A stretch of 64,000 nucleotides of DNA from Gammaproteobacteria bacterium (GCA_028868515.1 JAGWUI010000005.1:62001-126000); one strand, 5' to 3'; counted from the first letter of the stretch, positions 46,433 to 56,923 are shown. A program made the numbers and translations. The notes: a model not told the origin generated them from the sequence alone.

Positions 46433-47136
46433 GTCGATTTTTTGCAGACATTCCACTCGACATTGATCAGGTGATTGAGTTACCGGAAGTCGTTTTTCAT
46501 CATTGGATTCGTGTACTTCGCGCAAATATCGGAGATCAGGCAACTCTGTTTAATGGCTTAGGCGGCGAATATGACGTAGAACTCGTCGAAATCCAGAAAA
46601 AAAACGCAATGGTTCGTGTCCTCAGCTTCAACCCAATTGATCGTGCTGAACCTTATTTTGTGACTTTAGGGCAAGTCATGAGTAAAGGAGATCGTATGGA
46701 TTATGCGATTCAAAAAGCGACGGAGCTTGGTGTCGGTGCAATTCAACTATTAACCAGCGAACGCTGTGAAATGCGCCTAAAATACGACCGTGATCAAAAG
46801 AAAATAGATCATTGGCAACAAATCGCAATTGCTGCATGTGAGCAATGCGGTTTAAATCGCATCCCACAAATTCTCGCACCAATGTCATTAGAGAACTGGC
46901 TACCACAAATACAAAGCGAACTAAAACTTGTACTTGCACCTATACAAGCACCAAAACCACTACCCACCTCTCTGCCAAAAACGATTAGTTTGCTCATTGG
47001 CGCCGAAGGTGGATTGAGTACAGCAGAAATAGAAATGGCCGAAAAATCGGGGTTTCTTAAATGGCAAATCGGTGAACGTATACTCAGAACAGAAACCGCT
47101 CCAGTCGTCGCTTTGGCTCAACTGATGACCAATTAA
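46429..47136 (+). CDS. rsmE: 16S rRNA (uridine-1498 N3)-methyltransferase RsmE
   Basis: 235-aa SPOUT methyltransferase. Motifs: HHWIRVLRANIGDQATLFNGLGGEY, the KATELGVGAIQLLTSERCEM segment, AIAACEQCGLNRIPQI and the knot LLIGAEGGLSTAEIE...LRTETAPVVAL. I chose ATG 46429, which forms an ATGA overlap with the bioA stop and starts the homologous MSRFF. The frame is open 63 bp further upstream. Confidence 0.95.
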   Translation: MSRFFADIPLDIDQVIELPEVVFHHWIRVLRANIGDQATLFNGLGGEYDVELVEIQKKNAMVRVLSFNPIDRAEPYFVTLGQVMSKGDRMDYAIQKATELGVGAIQLLTSERCEMRLKYDRDQKKIDHWQQIAIAACEQCGLNRIPQILAPMSLENWLPQIQSELKLVLAPIQAPKPLPTSLPKTISLLIGAEGGLSTAEIEMAEKSGFLKWQIGERILRTETAPVVALAQLMTN

Positions 47137-47326
47137 AATATTTGCACTGTCAAATACATCAGGTTATATATTCTTTATCCATATAAAGGTGTATATATAG
47201 ACAAAGCCTTATTTCTTCGCAAATATCTATTTCGCTTTTGTGAAACATAAGGCACAATCTGTAGGACAATAATGTAGATTCGTTGAGAAACGGGCAATAT
47301 ATTTCCAACAATCACAGGAGCACTTA

Positions 47327-50230
47327 ATGTCTGGATATGAAGAACAGAGTATTCTGAAGCAGCGCATTTGGCGCATGCAAATCCTGAATACTCGCTCACA
47401 TCAGGCATTGCTACTGTTCTCATTGCTCAGTTTAGTTTTACTTACCTTTATTCTGTACCAACGTTTCTCACTAGTTGATGACAACAAACTGGCTGGTTGG
47501 ACTGTCATCTCGATTAGTATTATTGCTATTTCGTCTGCACTGAATAATCATTTTAATAATCGAGAACACCGCGTTTCACCTAAGTTCTTTGATCTTTATC
47601 TCTTAGCATCCGCATTTGTTTTAGGCATCGTTCTAGCGACAGGCCAGCTGGTTTTTCATCCGATAAATCCAATTAACACTGGCTCAAATATGGTTGAGAG
47701 TTCAATCAACCTATTCGGTTTGATTCTGTTGTTCTCCCACATGCTGGCACTGATTAGTTATACCGATCGCTATCGCTTGTTTTTTGTCTTTGTGCTGACT
47801 AGCGTATCACCACTGCTCTACCAAGAAATCACTTCAGATCGGAGCTTACTTCTCAAACCACATAGCATCATGGTCAATGTTTATGTGTCTTTTATGCTGT
47901 TCTGTGGTTATAAAATGCATCGGATGCGTACCAAATCAGCATGGCTTGTTATTCGTAATGAAAACCTGATTGACTATATGGAATCTTCCAAAGAGCAGAC
48001 TGAACATATTAATAGTCAGCTTGAAGAAGAAATGAGACAGCGGATTTATACGGAAGAGAAGCTTCAAGAATCTAATATGTATCTTGAAGAAAAGATTTTA
48101 GAAAGAACCAGAGATCTCACAGAAAGCAACCTACAACTACAAAGCTCTCAGCAACGCCTAGAAATGGCACATAGTGCAGGTGGAATTGGCACATGGGATT
48201 GGGATATTACTGCTCGAAAAATGCATTCAACCAATATTGAGCAAATATTAGGCTACAAAAATGACGAAATGGATGCGTTTTTAGGCGATATGTCTAAAGT
48301 GGTTCATCCAGAAGACTACCCTGCTGTTCGTAAAGGCATTGCCGCACACCTCTTAAATCATACAGATCGTTATGAAGCAGAGTTTCGGATGCGTCATAAA
48401 TATGGCTATTGGGTTTGGGTGCAAGACATGGGGCGCGTTGTACAACGTAATCCTAAAACTCGATTTGCTGAACGTATGGTTGGTGTTCGTCGCAATATCA
48501 CCGCCGAAAAAGCCTCTGATGAACGTCAAAAACTCGCATCGACAGTATTCCAACAAGCCGCAGAAGGCATTGTGATACTTGATAAAAATATGACGTACAT
48601 CAATGTAAATCCTTACTTTGAACGGATGACAGGCTTCAAAAAAGAACTCCTCATCGGTAAAGAAATTTTTACTTCTGACCGCACTCCAACTTCTGTAGAG
48701 CAACAATCAAAAAGCAAAATCGTGAAAAACCTTCACACGACAGGTCAATATGAAGGTGAAATTCAAATTCAACATAAAAATGGCGATGACATTCCAGTTT
48801 GGTTACACATCAATCCGATTTTTGATCATAACCAACAAAAAACACATTACATTGCGATTTTAAATGACCTCACCGAACGCAAGAAAAATGAACAACGACT
48901 CTCTTATCTCTCAAACTATGATCTTCTGACCGATTTACCAAATCGTCATTTTTTCAAAGATCATATGCATCAAATTATTTTAAAAAGCTTAGAAACCAAT
49001 ACAACTTTTGCATTACTACGTTTAAATATCGATCGTTTCCGTTTATTGAATGATCTGCTTGGCACTGATGGTGCTGATATTCTACTCAGACATGTTGCGC
49101 AACGACTGTCTGCATACGATGCAAGAGCCAGTATGATTGCGCGATTAGGAAGCGATGACTTTGCAATTATCCTATCTTATCCGCGTGATAATGAAAAAGA
49201 TGTTGAGCAATATTGTGAGCGGTTATTAGAAGTATTTAACAGTCCATTTGACGTGCGTTCCCAAGAAATTACAGTCACCATTTCAATTGGTGTGGCGCTA
49301 TGTCCTAAACATGGCAAGCAAGTCGATATCCTATCGAATACCGCAGAAAATGCCTTACAAGAAGCAAAACGGTTAGGAGGCAATGCGATTCGTTTTGCCA
49401 GCAACCAAGGCGGTATACAGTCATTAGAACGCGTTAACCTTGAAAATGCATTGCGTAAAGCGATTTCCAACACAGAGTTCGTGGTCTTTTATCAGCCTAA
49501 ACTCAATGCTATAACGCGTCGTATTGAAGGTTTTGAGGCTTTAGTTCGCTGGAGTCATCCAAGTAAAGGAATCGTAGCACCAGTTCAATTCATTGGACTT
49601 GCAGAGGAAATGGGGATTATCTCTGCACTCGGTGAGTTTGTATTAGACCAATCATGTGCACAAATCAGGAAATGGCGCGATGCTGGTTTTGACGATATTT
49701 CTATTGCTGTGAACGTTTCTGCACAGCAACTACAACGTGGTAATTTTATTGATACATTGGATCGTATTCTTGAAGATCATCAGATTGATCCACATTTGCT
49801 TGAATTAGAAATTACCGAAACATTGCTCATGGACGATACGGATCAAGTTCAGGCCATTCTGCAAGAAATTAAACGCCGTGGTGTCACAATTGCACTAGAT
49901 GATTTTGGTACAGGTTACTCTTCATTATCTTACCTTGGGCTTTACCCCATTGACGTCATTAAAATTGACCGCTCATTCGTCATCCAAATGATTGGTAATG
50001 AAGAGCAAAAAGCCATTGTTCGCGCAATTCTAGCGATGAGTAAATCCTTAAAAATGAAAGTCGTTGCCGAAGGTGTAGAAACGCTTGAACAAGCCCAATT
50101 CTTATGTGATGAAGGCTGCGAATTGCTGCAAGGATACTTATTTAGTAAACCTGTTCCAGCTTTTGAAGCCAATAAACTTTTGATGAATTCAATCGGTGAA
50201 ACTGCGACTCTAAAACAGATGTCAATATAG
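47327..50230 (+). CDS. Membrane PAS-PAS-GGDEF-EAL protein, predicted c-di-GMP phosphodiesterase
   Basis: 967 aa. About five to six transmembrane segments (25-200) lead into a coiled coil (about 215-275). PAS 1 (about 280-390), PAS 2 (about 400-520), a GGDEF domain (about 525-690) and EAL (about 705-955) follow. The GGDEF active motif is LGSDDF, so the cyclase is degenerate. EAL residues are intact: EALVRW, NVSAQQL, LEITETLL, LDDFGTGYSSLSYL, KIDRSF, AEGVET and QGYLFSKP. Hydrolysis of c-di-GMP is therefore predicted. AGGAG before the ATG is good. Single gene. Confidence 0.93.
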   Translation: MSGYEEQSILKQRIWRMQILNTRSHQALLLFSLLSLVLLTFILYQRFSLVDDNKLAGWTVISISIIAISSALNNHFNNREHRVSPKFFDLYLLASAFVLGIVLATGQLVFHPINPINTGSNMVESSINLFGLILLFSHMLALISYTDRYRLFFVFVLTSVSPLLYQEITSDRSLLLKPHSIMVNVYVSFMLFCGYKMHRMRTKSAWLVIRNENLIDYMESSKEQTEHINSQLEEEMRQRIYTEEKLQESNMYLEEKILERTRDLTESNLQLQSSQQRLEMAHSAGGIGTWDWDITARKMHSTNIEQILGYKNDEMDAFLGDMSKVVHPEDYPAVRKGIAAHLLNHTDRYEAEFRMRHKYGYWVWVQDMGRVVQRNPKTRFAERMVGVRRNITAEKASDERQKLASTVFQQAAEGIVILDKNMTYINVNPYFERMTGFKKELLIGKEIFTSDRTPTSVEQQSKSKIVKNLHTTGQYEGEIQIQHKNGDDIPVWLHINPIFDHNQQKTHYIAILNDLTERKKNEQRLSYLSNYDLLTDLPNRHFFKDHMHQIILKSLETNTTFALLRLNIDRFRLLNDLLGTDGADILLRHVAQRLSAYDARASMIARLGSDDFAIILSYPRDNEKDVEQYCERLLEVFNSPFDVRSQEITVTISIGVALCPKHGKQVDILSNTAENALQEAKRLGGNAIRFASNQGGIQSLERVNLENALRKAISNTEFVVFYQPKLNAITRRIEGFEALVRWSHPSKGIVAPVQFIGLAEEMGIISALGEFVLDQSCAQIRKWRDAGFDDISIAVNVSAQQLQRGNFIDTLDRILEDHQIDPHLLELEITETLLMDDTDQVQAILQEIKRRGVTIALDDFGTGYSSLSYLGLYPIDVIKIDRSFVIQMIGNEEQKAIVRAILAMSKSLKMKVVAEGVETLEQAQFLCDEGCELLQGYLFSKPVPAFEANKLLMNSIGETATLKQMSI

Positions 50231-50430
50231 TGTACTTTCTACAAATTTGTATTCCTAAAAACTCATTATAATCGTATCAATTTCGCATAAATGTCTAGCA
50301 ATCCGTACAAAAACAAATCGATGCTATGCTACAATACATCACTTAGCATTATGTCCTACTCATCTTGTAATGCGCGAAACGCTTAGTAAATTTTCACAAA
50401 GAATTTGCAAACAAGTCTAGTCTTCGCAAA

Positions 50431-50521
50431 GGGCTGATCACCAATGAGCCCGACCCCCAGTTTTGAAAGTCATGTATTGAAATCGTATGACGCCAAGCCG
50501 TCACGATCCTTCTATAGGATC
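50431..50521 (+). promoter_or_regulatory. Structured 5' leader of maeB (three hairpins)
   Basis: GGGCT (50431-50435) pairs with AGCCC (50447-50451), TGACG with CGTCA (50488-50503), and GATCCT with AGGATC (50505-50521, loop TCTAT). TGTAAT near 50365 followed by GCGCG is a possible -10, giving a leader of about 180 nt. The 50231-50554 gap contains no gene. It does not match a riboswitch I know. Confidence 0.45.
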
Positions 50522-50554
50522 ATTCCACCCGTTTAAGTAGACAACGAGAGCAAG

Positions 50555-52843
50555 ATGGACAAGCAAGAACTCAAACAAGCCGCACTGGATTATCACGAAT
50601 TTCCAAAACCCGGTAAAATTAACGTTGTTCCTAGCAAACAACTCGCAAACCAACATGATTTAGCACTCGCCTATTCACCAGGCGTCGCTGCACCTTGCCT
50701 TGAAATTGAACGTGACCCAGCACTCGTGTCACGTTATACCGCACGCGGTAACTTAGTCGCGGTAATCACCAACGGCACAGCGGTGCTTGGTCTAGGTAAT
50801 ATCGGCCCATTGGCTTCTAAGCCTGTTATGGAAGGTAAAGGCGTACTCTTTAAGAAGTTCGCAGGCATTGATGTTTTTGACATCGAAATTGCTGAAAATG
50901 ATCCTGACAAATTGGTCGATATCATTGCGTCATTAGAACCAACATTCGGCGGTATTAACTTAGAAGATATCAAAGCACCTGAGTGTTTTTATATCGAAAA
51001 GAAACTGCGCGAACGCATGAAGATTCCAGTGTTCCATGACGATCAACATGGTACTTCAATCATTGTTGGTGCAGCACTGCTCAATGCATTGCAATTGGTC
51101 AATAAAGACATTGGTCAAATCAAGATTGTCTGCTCTGGTGCTGGTGCAGCAGCATTATCATGCTTAGACTTGCTCGTTGCTCTCGGCGCGAATCGTAGCA
51201 ACATTATCGTTGCCGACTCAAAAGGCTGTATTACCACCGCACGCCTAGAAACTTTAGACGAAAGCAAACGTCGCTATGCACAAGACATTCCTCACACTCG
51301 CCTCGAAGAAGTGATGGCTGGTGTAGACATGTTCTTAGGTCTGTCAACAGCAGGAATCTTGTCGCAAGACATGGTTAAAGAAATGGCTGCAGATCCGATT
51401 ATTTTTGCGTTGGCGAACCCTAACCCAGAAATTTTGCCAGAACATGCTAAAGCCGTTCGTCCAGATGTCATCATCGCAACAGGCCGTTCGGACTATCCAA
51501 ACCAAGTCAATAACGCATTGTGCTTCCCTTATATTTTCCGTGGTGCACTGGATTCTGGTGCAACGACGGTTAACGAAGCCATGAAAGTTGCCTGTGTTCA
51601 TGCAATTGCAAAAATGGCGCACGTTGAATCAAGTAGCAATACTTATGGTGAAGCAGGTCAAAGCTTTGGTCGTGAATACCTAATCCCTGGCCCACTTGAT
51701 CCACGTTTGATCCTTGAAATTGCGCCTGAAATTGCGCGTGCCGCAATGGACTCAGGTGTTGCGACTCGTCCAATTCAAGACTTTGCTGCATATCGCCAAA
51801 GCTTGTCTGAGTTTGTTTACAACTCTGCATTCTTGATGAAACCTGTTTTTGCTCAAGCAAAAGCAGATCCAAAACGTATTGTTTATTGTGAAGGCGAAGA
51901 TGAGCGTGTACTGCGTGCAGTTCAACTCGTTGTTGATGAAGGCTTGGCAAAACCAATCCTGATTGGTCGTCCGACAGTTATTCAGCATCAGATCACCAAG
52001 CTCGGACTTCGTCTTCAAGTTGGTATCAATGTTGAAATTATCGACCAAGACAATGATCCGCGTTACAAAGAATACTGGCAGTACTATTACAGCTTGGTAC
52101 AACGTCAAGGTGTCGGTGTCGAACTCGCTAAACGCGAAGCACGTCGCCGTACTACACTGATCGGTGCGTTGTTAGTTCACTTTGGCGTTGCAGATGGTCT
52201 GATTTGCGGCACGTTCGGTAACTACGGTTTACACTTAGACTTCTTAAAAGACGTGATTGGCAAGAAAGAAGGCGTGAAGAGTTACTACGCCATGAATGCC
52301 TTGATGTTAGAGGGTCGTAATCTGTTTATCGCTGACACCTATGTCAATGAAAACCCAACTGCGCTACAACTCGCAGAGATGACTTTGCTTGCAGCAGAAG
52401 AAGTTCGTCGTTTTGGTTTGACACCAAAAGTTGCACTGCTCTCTCACTCTAGCTTCGGCAGTGGTGATGGTGAGACTGCACAAAAAATGCGTGAAACTTT
52501 CCGCATCTTGTCGACCATTGCGCCTGACTTGGAAGTGGAAGGTGAAATGCATGGTGACGCAGCACTGAGTGAAGAAATCCGTCTCGCTGAATTCCCGAAC
52601 GCACGTTATAAAGGTTCAGCAAACTTGTTGATCATGCCAACGATGGATGCTGCCAATATTGCATTTAACCTGCTGAAAACTGCATCAGGAAACAATGTCA
52701 CAATCGGCCCTATCCTACTCGGTGCAGCAAAACCTGTGCACGTCCTCACACCGACTGCAACACCACGTCGTATCGTCAATATGACTGCACTCACTGTTGC
52801 TGAAATTCAGCAAGCAGAGAAAGCTCAAAATGGAAACGCATAA
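50555..52843 (+). CDS. maeB: NADP-dependent malic enzyme MaeB (malic enzyme plus phosphotransacetylase-like domain)
   Basis: 762 aa. The malic-enzyme part (about 1-425) shows [55 protein letters not shown] and the nucleotide loop [10 protein letters not shown]. The C-terminal phosphate-acetyltransferase-like domain (about 430-762) shows [16 protein letters not shown] and [15 protein letters not shown] and usually regulates with acetyl-CoA. It converts malate to pyruvate with NADPH production. Single gene with a leader (50431-50521) and a strong terminator. Confidence 0.97.
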   Translation: MDKQELKQAALDYHEFPKPGKINVVPSKQLANQHDLALAYSPGVAAPCLEIERDPALVSRYTARGNLVAVITNGTAVLGLGNIGPLASKPVMEGKGVLFKKFAGIDVFDIEIAENDPDKLVDIIASLEPTFGGINLEDIKAPECFYIEKKLRERMKIPVFHDDQHGTSIIVGAALLNALQLVNKDIGQIKIVCSGAGAAALSCLDLLVALGANRSNIIVADSKGCITTARLETLDESKRRYAQDIPHTRLEEVMAGVDMFLGLSTAGILSQDMVKEMAADPIIFALANPNPEILPEHAKAVRPDVIIATGRSDYPNQVNNALCFPYIFRGALDSGATTVNEAMKVACVHAIAKMAHVESSSNTYGEAGQSFGREYLIPGPLDPRLILEIAPEIARAAMDSGVATRPIQDFAAYRQSLSEFVYNSAFLMKPVFAQAKADPKRIVYCEGEDERVLRAVQLVVDEGLAKPILIGRPTVIQHQITKLGLRLQVGINVEIIDQDNDPRYKEYWQYYYSLVQRQGVGVELAKREARRRTTLIGALLVHFGVADGLICGTFGNYGLHLDFLKDVIGKKEGVKSYYAMNALMLEGRNLFIADTYVNENPTALQLAEMTLLAAEEVRRFGLTPKVALLSHSSFGSGDGETAQKMRETFRILSTIAPDLEVEGEMHGDAALSEEIRLAEFPNARYKGSANLLIMPTMDAANIAFNLLKTASGNNVTIGPILLGAAKPVHVLTPTATPRRIVNMTALTVAEIQQAEKAQNGNA

Positions 52844-52864
52844 CTTTTCATAAAGTAATGTCAT

Positions 52865-52895
52865 AAAAAAAAGCCTTCACTTGAAGGCTTTTTTT
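52865..52895 (+). terminator. Bidirectional intrinsic terminator after maeB
   Basis: AAAAAAAAGCCTTC and GAAGGCTTTTTTT pair around ACTT, between maeB and the convergent phosphoesterase gene. Confidence 0.95.
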
Positions 52896-52928
52896 ATACT
52901 GAGATTTTAGCTACAAATGTGACAGGTA

Positions 52929-54431
52929 TTAATTGCCTGTAAACGCATCATTCATTGGCGCAGCATATTTGTCATTGGCTGTGATTGAGCCAACACCTAA
53001 AGCTGATTCGATGGTTCGAAGAAAGCTGTAGTGATTATAGCTTAGGCCACTTTGATATCCAGCTTTTACCAGACCTTGAGAAGCAATCGCCACAGTCACC
53101 ACAGAATTATAGTTACTACTGCTGCTCACCCATGATCCTTTAGAAGACTCATCATACGTAATGAGCAACAAGGAACGCTGATTCGTCCAAGCAGGAGAGC
53201 TGAATAAAGTCGGCAAATACTGACTCAAGAACTGATCTTGGGCGGTCAGACTGGTATTAATGCTGTAGTTGCTATAATAAGCATCTTCACCGTTATACCA
53301 ATTATCTGCGGCAATCCAAGCCAATGCTGGCGTAGTACTTGTCGATTGTAAATCCGTTGAGAGTTGAGTCAGATCAACCAAATGCGCCTGACAGCGAGTG
53401 AGATTGCCTGAAATGTTAGTGTAATTGGCAAATGGCGCATCGTCCGCATGGAAGTGCGAATCAGCACTATTTGTCATATTACATGGAGTACCCATACCTT
53501 GTTCGTAGGATTTCCATGTTTTACCTGCTGACTCCATGATATCGCCAATATGAATATTGGGGTTATTGATATTAGGATAGTAAGTTGCACCTTGCGTAAA
53601 CGTGTCTCCGCCAGCAAGCGCGAGATAGTTTTCATCGCTAGGATGATAGACGCCATTATAATTGGTAAATAAAGTCCCTTTACTGAATAGGCTATTCATA
53701 TAAGGTGCGTAGCTACTGCCAATGACCTCGCTATAATCAGTATTTTCCAGCACAATCACAAACACATGATCAAAAGCTGGTACTTTGGAGACTGGAGGAG
53801 TTGCTGCTGGTGCATTTAATGGCGTAGATAAGGTCAATGATAAATTATCGGCATAACCGACATTGACGTAACCGTTGGTATTATTGAAAACCACTTTGGT
53901 GTTGATGCTACGCGTACCGACAGGAACATTACCCGTTGCAGAACGTGCAAGTAATTTAGTCACATAGCCCCGATCCCATGCACTGACAGGACCAATTGTC
54001 GCTGTACCCAAATTAGCACCACTAGCGCTTAAAAAAGTACTGGTTACAGTCGCTTGACCACCATACGTGGTATAACCGCCCAACCATCCAGACAAATTCC
54101 AAGTAATCCCGCCGCCATCAATTGCACTAGCAGCGGCTGCGACGTTAATGGTTTGATTGATGGATGAGTCGCCGTATGGGCCATTTGCAAGGAATGAGCT
54201 ACCTTGCTGTGATGAGTTCGGTGTACCAATACTCGCAACGGAATAGCATTGCACATTTGGATTACCTTGAGTGGTTGTCCAGGCTGGCACTGTTGTTGCC
54301 TGCGTCCATTCTTGGGCGCATTTTCCCGTTTCTCCATCACCATTAATAATCAAATTACCACTATTTGTGGCATATGCTGTAGTCGCACAACACGCCGCAA
54401 GCAACGTCACTGGAAACAAACGATTAAACAT
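52929..54431 (-). CDS. Secreted phosphoesterase-family protein with N-terminal beta-sandwich
   Basis: About 500 aa. A signal peptide (MFNRLFPVTLLAACCATTAYA) is followed by a Ser/Thr/Gly/Asn-rich beta-sandwich domain (about 25-215: NLIINGDGETG, NQTINVAAAASAI). A phosphoesterase (PF04185-type) domain (about 228-500) follows, with FDHVFVIVLENTDYSEVIGS, YHPSDENYLALAGGD, SDSHFHADDAPF and LLLITYDES. Members include acid phosphatases and phospholipase C-like enzymes, but the substrate is unknown. I chose ATG 54431 with GGGA 7 nt upstream. An in-frame GTG 21 bp earlier spans that site. Confidence 0.83.
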   Translation of the reverse strand: MFNRLFPVTLLAACCATTAYATNSGNLIINGDGETGKCAQEWTQATTVPAWTTTQGNPNVQCYSVASIGTPNSSQQGSSFLANGPYGDSSINQTINVAAAASAIDGGGITWNLSGWLGGYTTYGGQATVTSTFLSASGANLGTATIGPVSAWDRGYVTKLLARSATGNVPVGTRSINTKVVFNNTNGYVNVGYADNLSLTLSTPLNAPAATPPVSKVPAFDHVFVIVLENTDYSEVIGSSYAPYMNSLFSKGTLFTNYNGVYHPSDENYLALAGGDTFTQGATYYPNINNPNIHIGDIMESAGKTWKSYEQGMGTPCNMTNSADSHFHADDAPFANYTNISGNLTRCQAHLVDLTQLSTDLQSTSTTPALAWIAADNWYNGEDAYYSNYSINTSLTAQDQFLSQYLPTLFSSPAWTNQRSLLLITYDESSKGSWVSSSSNYNSVVTVAIASQGLVKAGYQSGLSYNHYSFLRTIESALGVGSITANDKYAAPMNDAFTGN

Positions 54432-54675
54432 AAAAGAGTCCCTTCTGATCACATGAGTAATACATTAACCACGATTTATAACAATTTCATTACAAATATT
54501 ATCAGAAAAATAAAAACAATGTATAATTTTGTAAAATAGAAAAGTTGATCAAAATGCAATCAAAAGTAAGTTTAACCAATCCTCGTTTGTACCAATGAAA
54601 TAATCTTGATTTGCAACATGAATCGCTTTCATTCAAAGTAAACGACTTATTAAATTCTGATCGTTATTTTCAGTC

Positions 54676-55611
54676 ATGGTTTCCAAATCCAATACCATCA
54701 AACTCCCCACGCGTCACGGCATTAGTCCAAGTTGTGTCTGGTTACCACAAGAACCTCACGCGCTATTGCTTGATTTTCTAAGCACAAAATTCCATGAAAT
54801 CCCGCGCGCAACATGGATTGCTCGCCTTGAGCAAGGTTTAGTGTTAAATAAACAAGGAGTTGCATTCCACGTTGATAGTTTATACGTTGCTGATCAGCAT
54901 ATTTATTATTATCGTAATATTGAAAATGAACCTCACATCCCGTTTTACGAAACAGTTTTATACCAAGATGAGCATCTTTTAGTTGCCGATAAACCACATT
55001 TTCTGCCTGTCATTCCATCTGGAAAATATGTGCAGGAAACTTTATTAACACGCTTAAAAAACAAACTGGGATTAGATGATCTTGCGCCAATTCATCGAAT
55101 TGATAGAGAGACAGCGGGCTTGGTTTTATTTTCAGTCAATCCTGCAACGCGCGATGCGTATCAGACTTTATTTCGCGAGCGCACCATTCATAAGACTTAC
55201 GAAGCCATTGCATCATTTCAAGAAAATCTCACCATGCCCATGACCTACAAAAGTCGCATGGTCAAAGGCGAACCGTTTTTTAGAATGAAGGAAGTGAATG
55301 GTGAGGCAAACTCAGAGACACAATTAGACATATTAGAAAAGCATAATCACTTTGCGAAATATCAACTGTCACCGATCACAGGCAAACAACATCAACTGCG
55401 TGTACATTTGGCAGCACTCGGCATTCCGATTCTCTATGATCCGTTTTACCCAGAATTACATGATTGGAAAGAAGACTACAGCAAACCGCTACAGCTCCTT
55501 GCCAAACAAATTAGTTTCATTGACCCCATTACGGGTAAAAATCATGTGTTCACGAGTGAACTGACGTTATTGGATTGGGAATCGTTCGTTGCGGATTTTG
55601 AGCCGCGATAA
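54676..55611 (+). CDS. RluA-family pseudouridine synthase
   Basis: 311 aa. An S4-like N-terminus (TWIARLEQGLVLNKQGVAF) precedes the catalytic IHRIDRETAGLVLFS, whose Asp is the nucleophile, then the RTIHKTYEAIA and GKQHQLRVHLAALGIPI motifs. Target uridine (rRNA or tRNA) cannot be fixed. The overall look is that of RluA/TruC-like enzymes. Its last 62 bp overlap the convergent gene at 55550-56125. Confidence 0.9.
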   Translation: MVSKSNTIKLPTRHGISPSCVWLPQEPHALLLDFLSTKFHEIPRATWIARLEQGLVLNKQGVAFHVDSLYVADQHIYYYRNIENEPHIPFYETVLYQDEHLLVADKPHFLPVIPSGKYVQETLLTRLKNKLGLDDLAPIHRIDRETAGLVLFSVNPATRDAYQTLFRERTIHKTYEAIASFQENLTMPMTYKSRMVKGEPFFRMKEVNGEANSETQLDILEKHNHFAKYQLSPITGKQHQLRVHLAALGIPILYDPFYPELHDWKEDYSKPLQLLAKQISFIDPITGKNHVFTSELTLLDWESFVADFEPR

Positions 55612-56125
55612 GCAACTCCTGAAACCATTCTTCAGTCAGATAATTATTAAACTCAGGGTAGACCGCAATTAACGGCGAATCCACTTCAGGATTAAATACT
55701 TTTAACCAACGTGTCAGCCAATGTTTAGTTAACGAAGCCTTTTCTTGTGCCGCATCCATCCGAGCTAAACCGAGGAAAATTGGTGCGTATTCTGAGTTAG
55801 AGTGCGCACGTAAAATCTGCCCCACCACTGTTAAGTAGCGTTGCTGCGGGGTGATTTGATTAAACTGTAAATACACTGTCGCGAGTTGAGCAGCGAGCAA
55901 TACATGCGTCGCCTGATCTTCAACTTCTGCATCTGCCAACTCCAAAATGACCGCAGCCTCGCCCAAAAAATACAGCTGCTCAGATTGATTATTACTGAGC
56001 GCAACAAGCATTTGTCGAAGCTGAGCACGCTCAAGCGCCAACATTGGTGTTGGTTCGGTAAGGAACATTTGATCAGTTTCACCAACTCGGGAAATCAGTT
56101 CACTAACGGTCATTGTGGTCTTCAT
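55550..56125 (-). CDS. Helical protein of unknown function, partner of 2OG oxygenase gene
   Basis: 191 aa, soluble, almost all alpha-helical by composition (Leu/Ala/Gln-rich, TPR-like spacing), with no signal peptide. I recognise no family. The start is 14 bp after the stop of the 2OG oxygenase gene on the same strand, so the two form an operon. Its 3' end overlaps the convergent pseudouridine synthase by 62 bp, leaving no room for a terminator between them. Confidence 0.72.
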   Translation of the reverse strand: MKTTMTVSELISRVGETDQMFLTEPTPMLALERAQLRQMLVALSNNQSEQLYFLGEAAVILELADAEVEDQATHVLLAAQLATVYLQFNQITPQQRYLTVVGQILRAHSNSEYAPIFLGLARMDAAQEKASLTKHWLTRWLKVFNPEVDSPLIAVYPEFNNYLTEEWFQELLIAAQNPQRTIPNPITSVHS

Positions 56126-56139
56126 ATCATCCTCAATCT

Positions 56140-56778
56140 TTACACACGCTCATCTCGACGCAGCCAACCTGCAATCGAACGTCGCACTTGAGTGGCTGGT
56201 AATACTTCATGGGGCAAGTCACTTTGAAAAACAACCAGTCGATTGGCAAGTGGCAAAATATCATGCTTTGATTGATGTAAATCCTCTAACCTAAGCTGAC
56301 CACCCCACTCGGCTTGCCAAATATTGTTTACAGGCAAATCATCCATTGGGCTATTGAGATAGAGCACTGTGGAAATCGCACGAATATTAGAACCTTTCGC
56401 ATTATCACTGTGCTGGGCGTAAAACTGACCGATTTGATATTGTGCGTAATGCGCCTCAACAGAGCGAATGCCTAAATACAAAGATTGATTCAGCACCTCA
56501 CCCACCCCTTGTAATACGGCAAGATATTGCCGACCCACCTCATCTTGATGATCAATCCATCGTGTTGAATCACTGCGTACTGTTTCTAAACGTCCACCTG
56601 TGGTGATCTTTGCAGCTTGATAATGCGCGGGATCTTGGCTGGCCTGAACCAATTGATGATATAAATCTTGCGGGAGTGCATGATCAATTATTGCAAAACC
56701 ATCATCGACTAATCGATCTAACGCATCGGCATGACCATCAAAATACTTGTGCCAGTAAACCGCCCAATCCATACCCAA
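56140..56778 (-). CDS. 2OG-Fe(II) dioxygenase, PPHD/PHD2-like prolyl hydroxylase
   Basis: 212 aa. The iron triad HxD...H is His123-Ser-Asp125 (FYAQHSDN) and His190 (SDLPHEVLPA), with Arg200 (RRSIAGWLRR) for 2-oxoglutarate. VRSDSTRWID, the AHYAQYQIG segment, ISTVLYLN and WGGQLRLEDL match the bacterial prolyl hydroxylases related to human PHD2. The Pseudomonas member hydroxylates a proline in EF-Tu. The same target here is an inference. It heads an operon with the gene at 55550-56125. Confidence 0.87.
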   Translation of the reverse strand: MGMDWAVYWHKYFDGHADALDRLVDDGFAIIDHALPQDLYHQLVQASQDPAHYQAAKITTGGRLETVRSDSTRWIDHQDEVGRQYLAVLQGVGEVLNQSLYLGIRSVEAHYAQYQIGQFYAQHSDNAKGSNIRAISTVLYLNSPMDDLPVNNIWQAEWGGQLRLEDLHQSKHDILPLANRLVVFQSDLPHEVLPATQVRRSIAGWLRRDERV

Positions 56779-56923
56779 CCTCTCAACCTGAACCCAAAAA
56801 TGCGAATATCAAAAATGCCGCATTTCAATTTGCATGTCTTAAATAGACATGGTTCATGCTACCATGCAACTATCTAATTTCGCTTTAAAGCTGTACGTTT
56901 AAAAAAGGTTTTGAATTAACTGT

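Noticed and set aside
51570-52108. Two minus-strand ORFs (118-128 aa) opposite maeB
   Set aside because: Shadows of the malic enzyme; no start signals and no family motifs.
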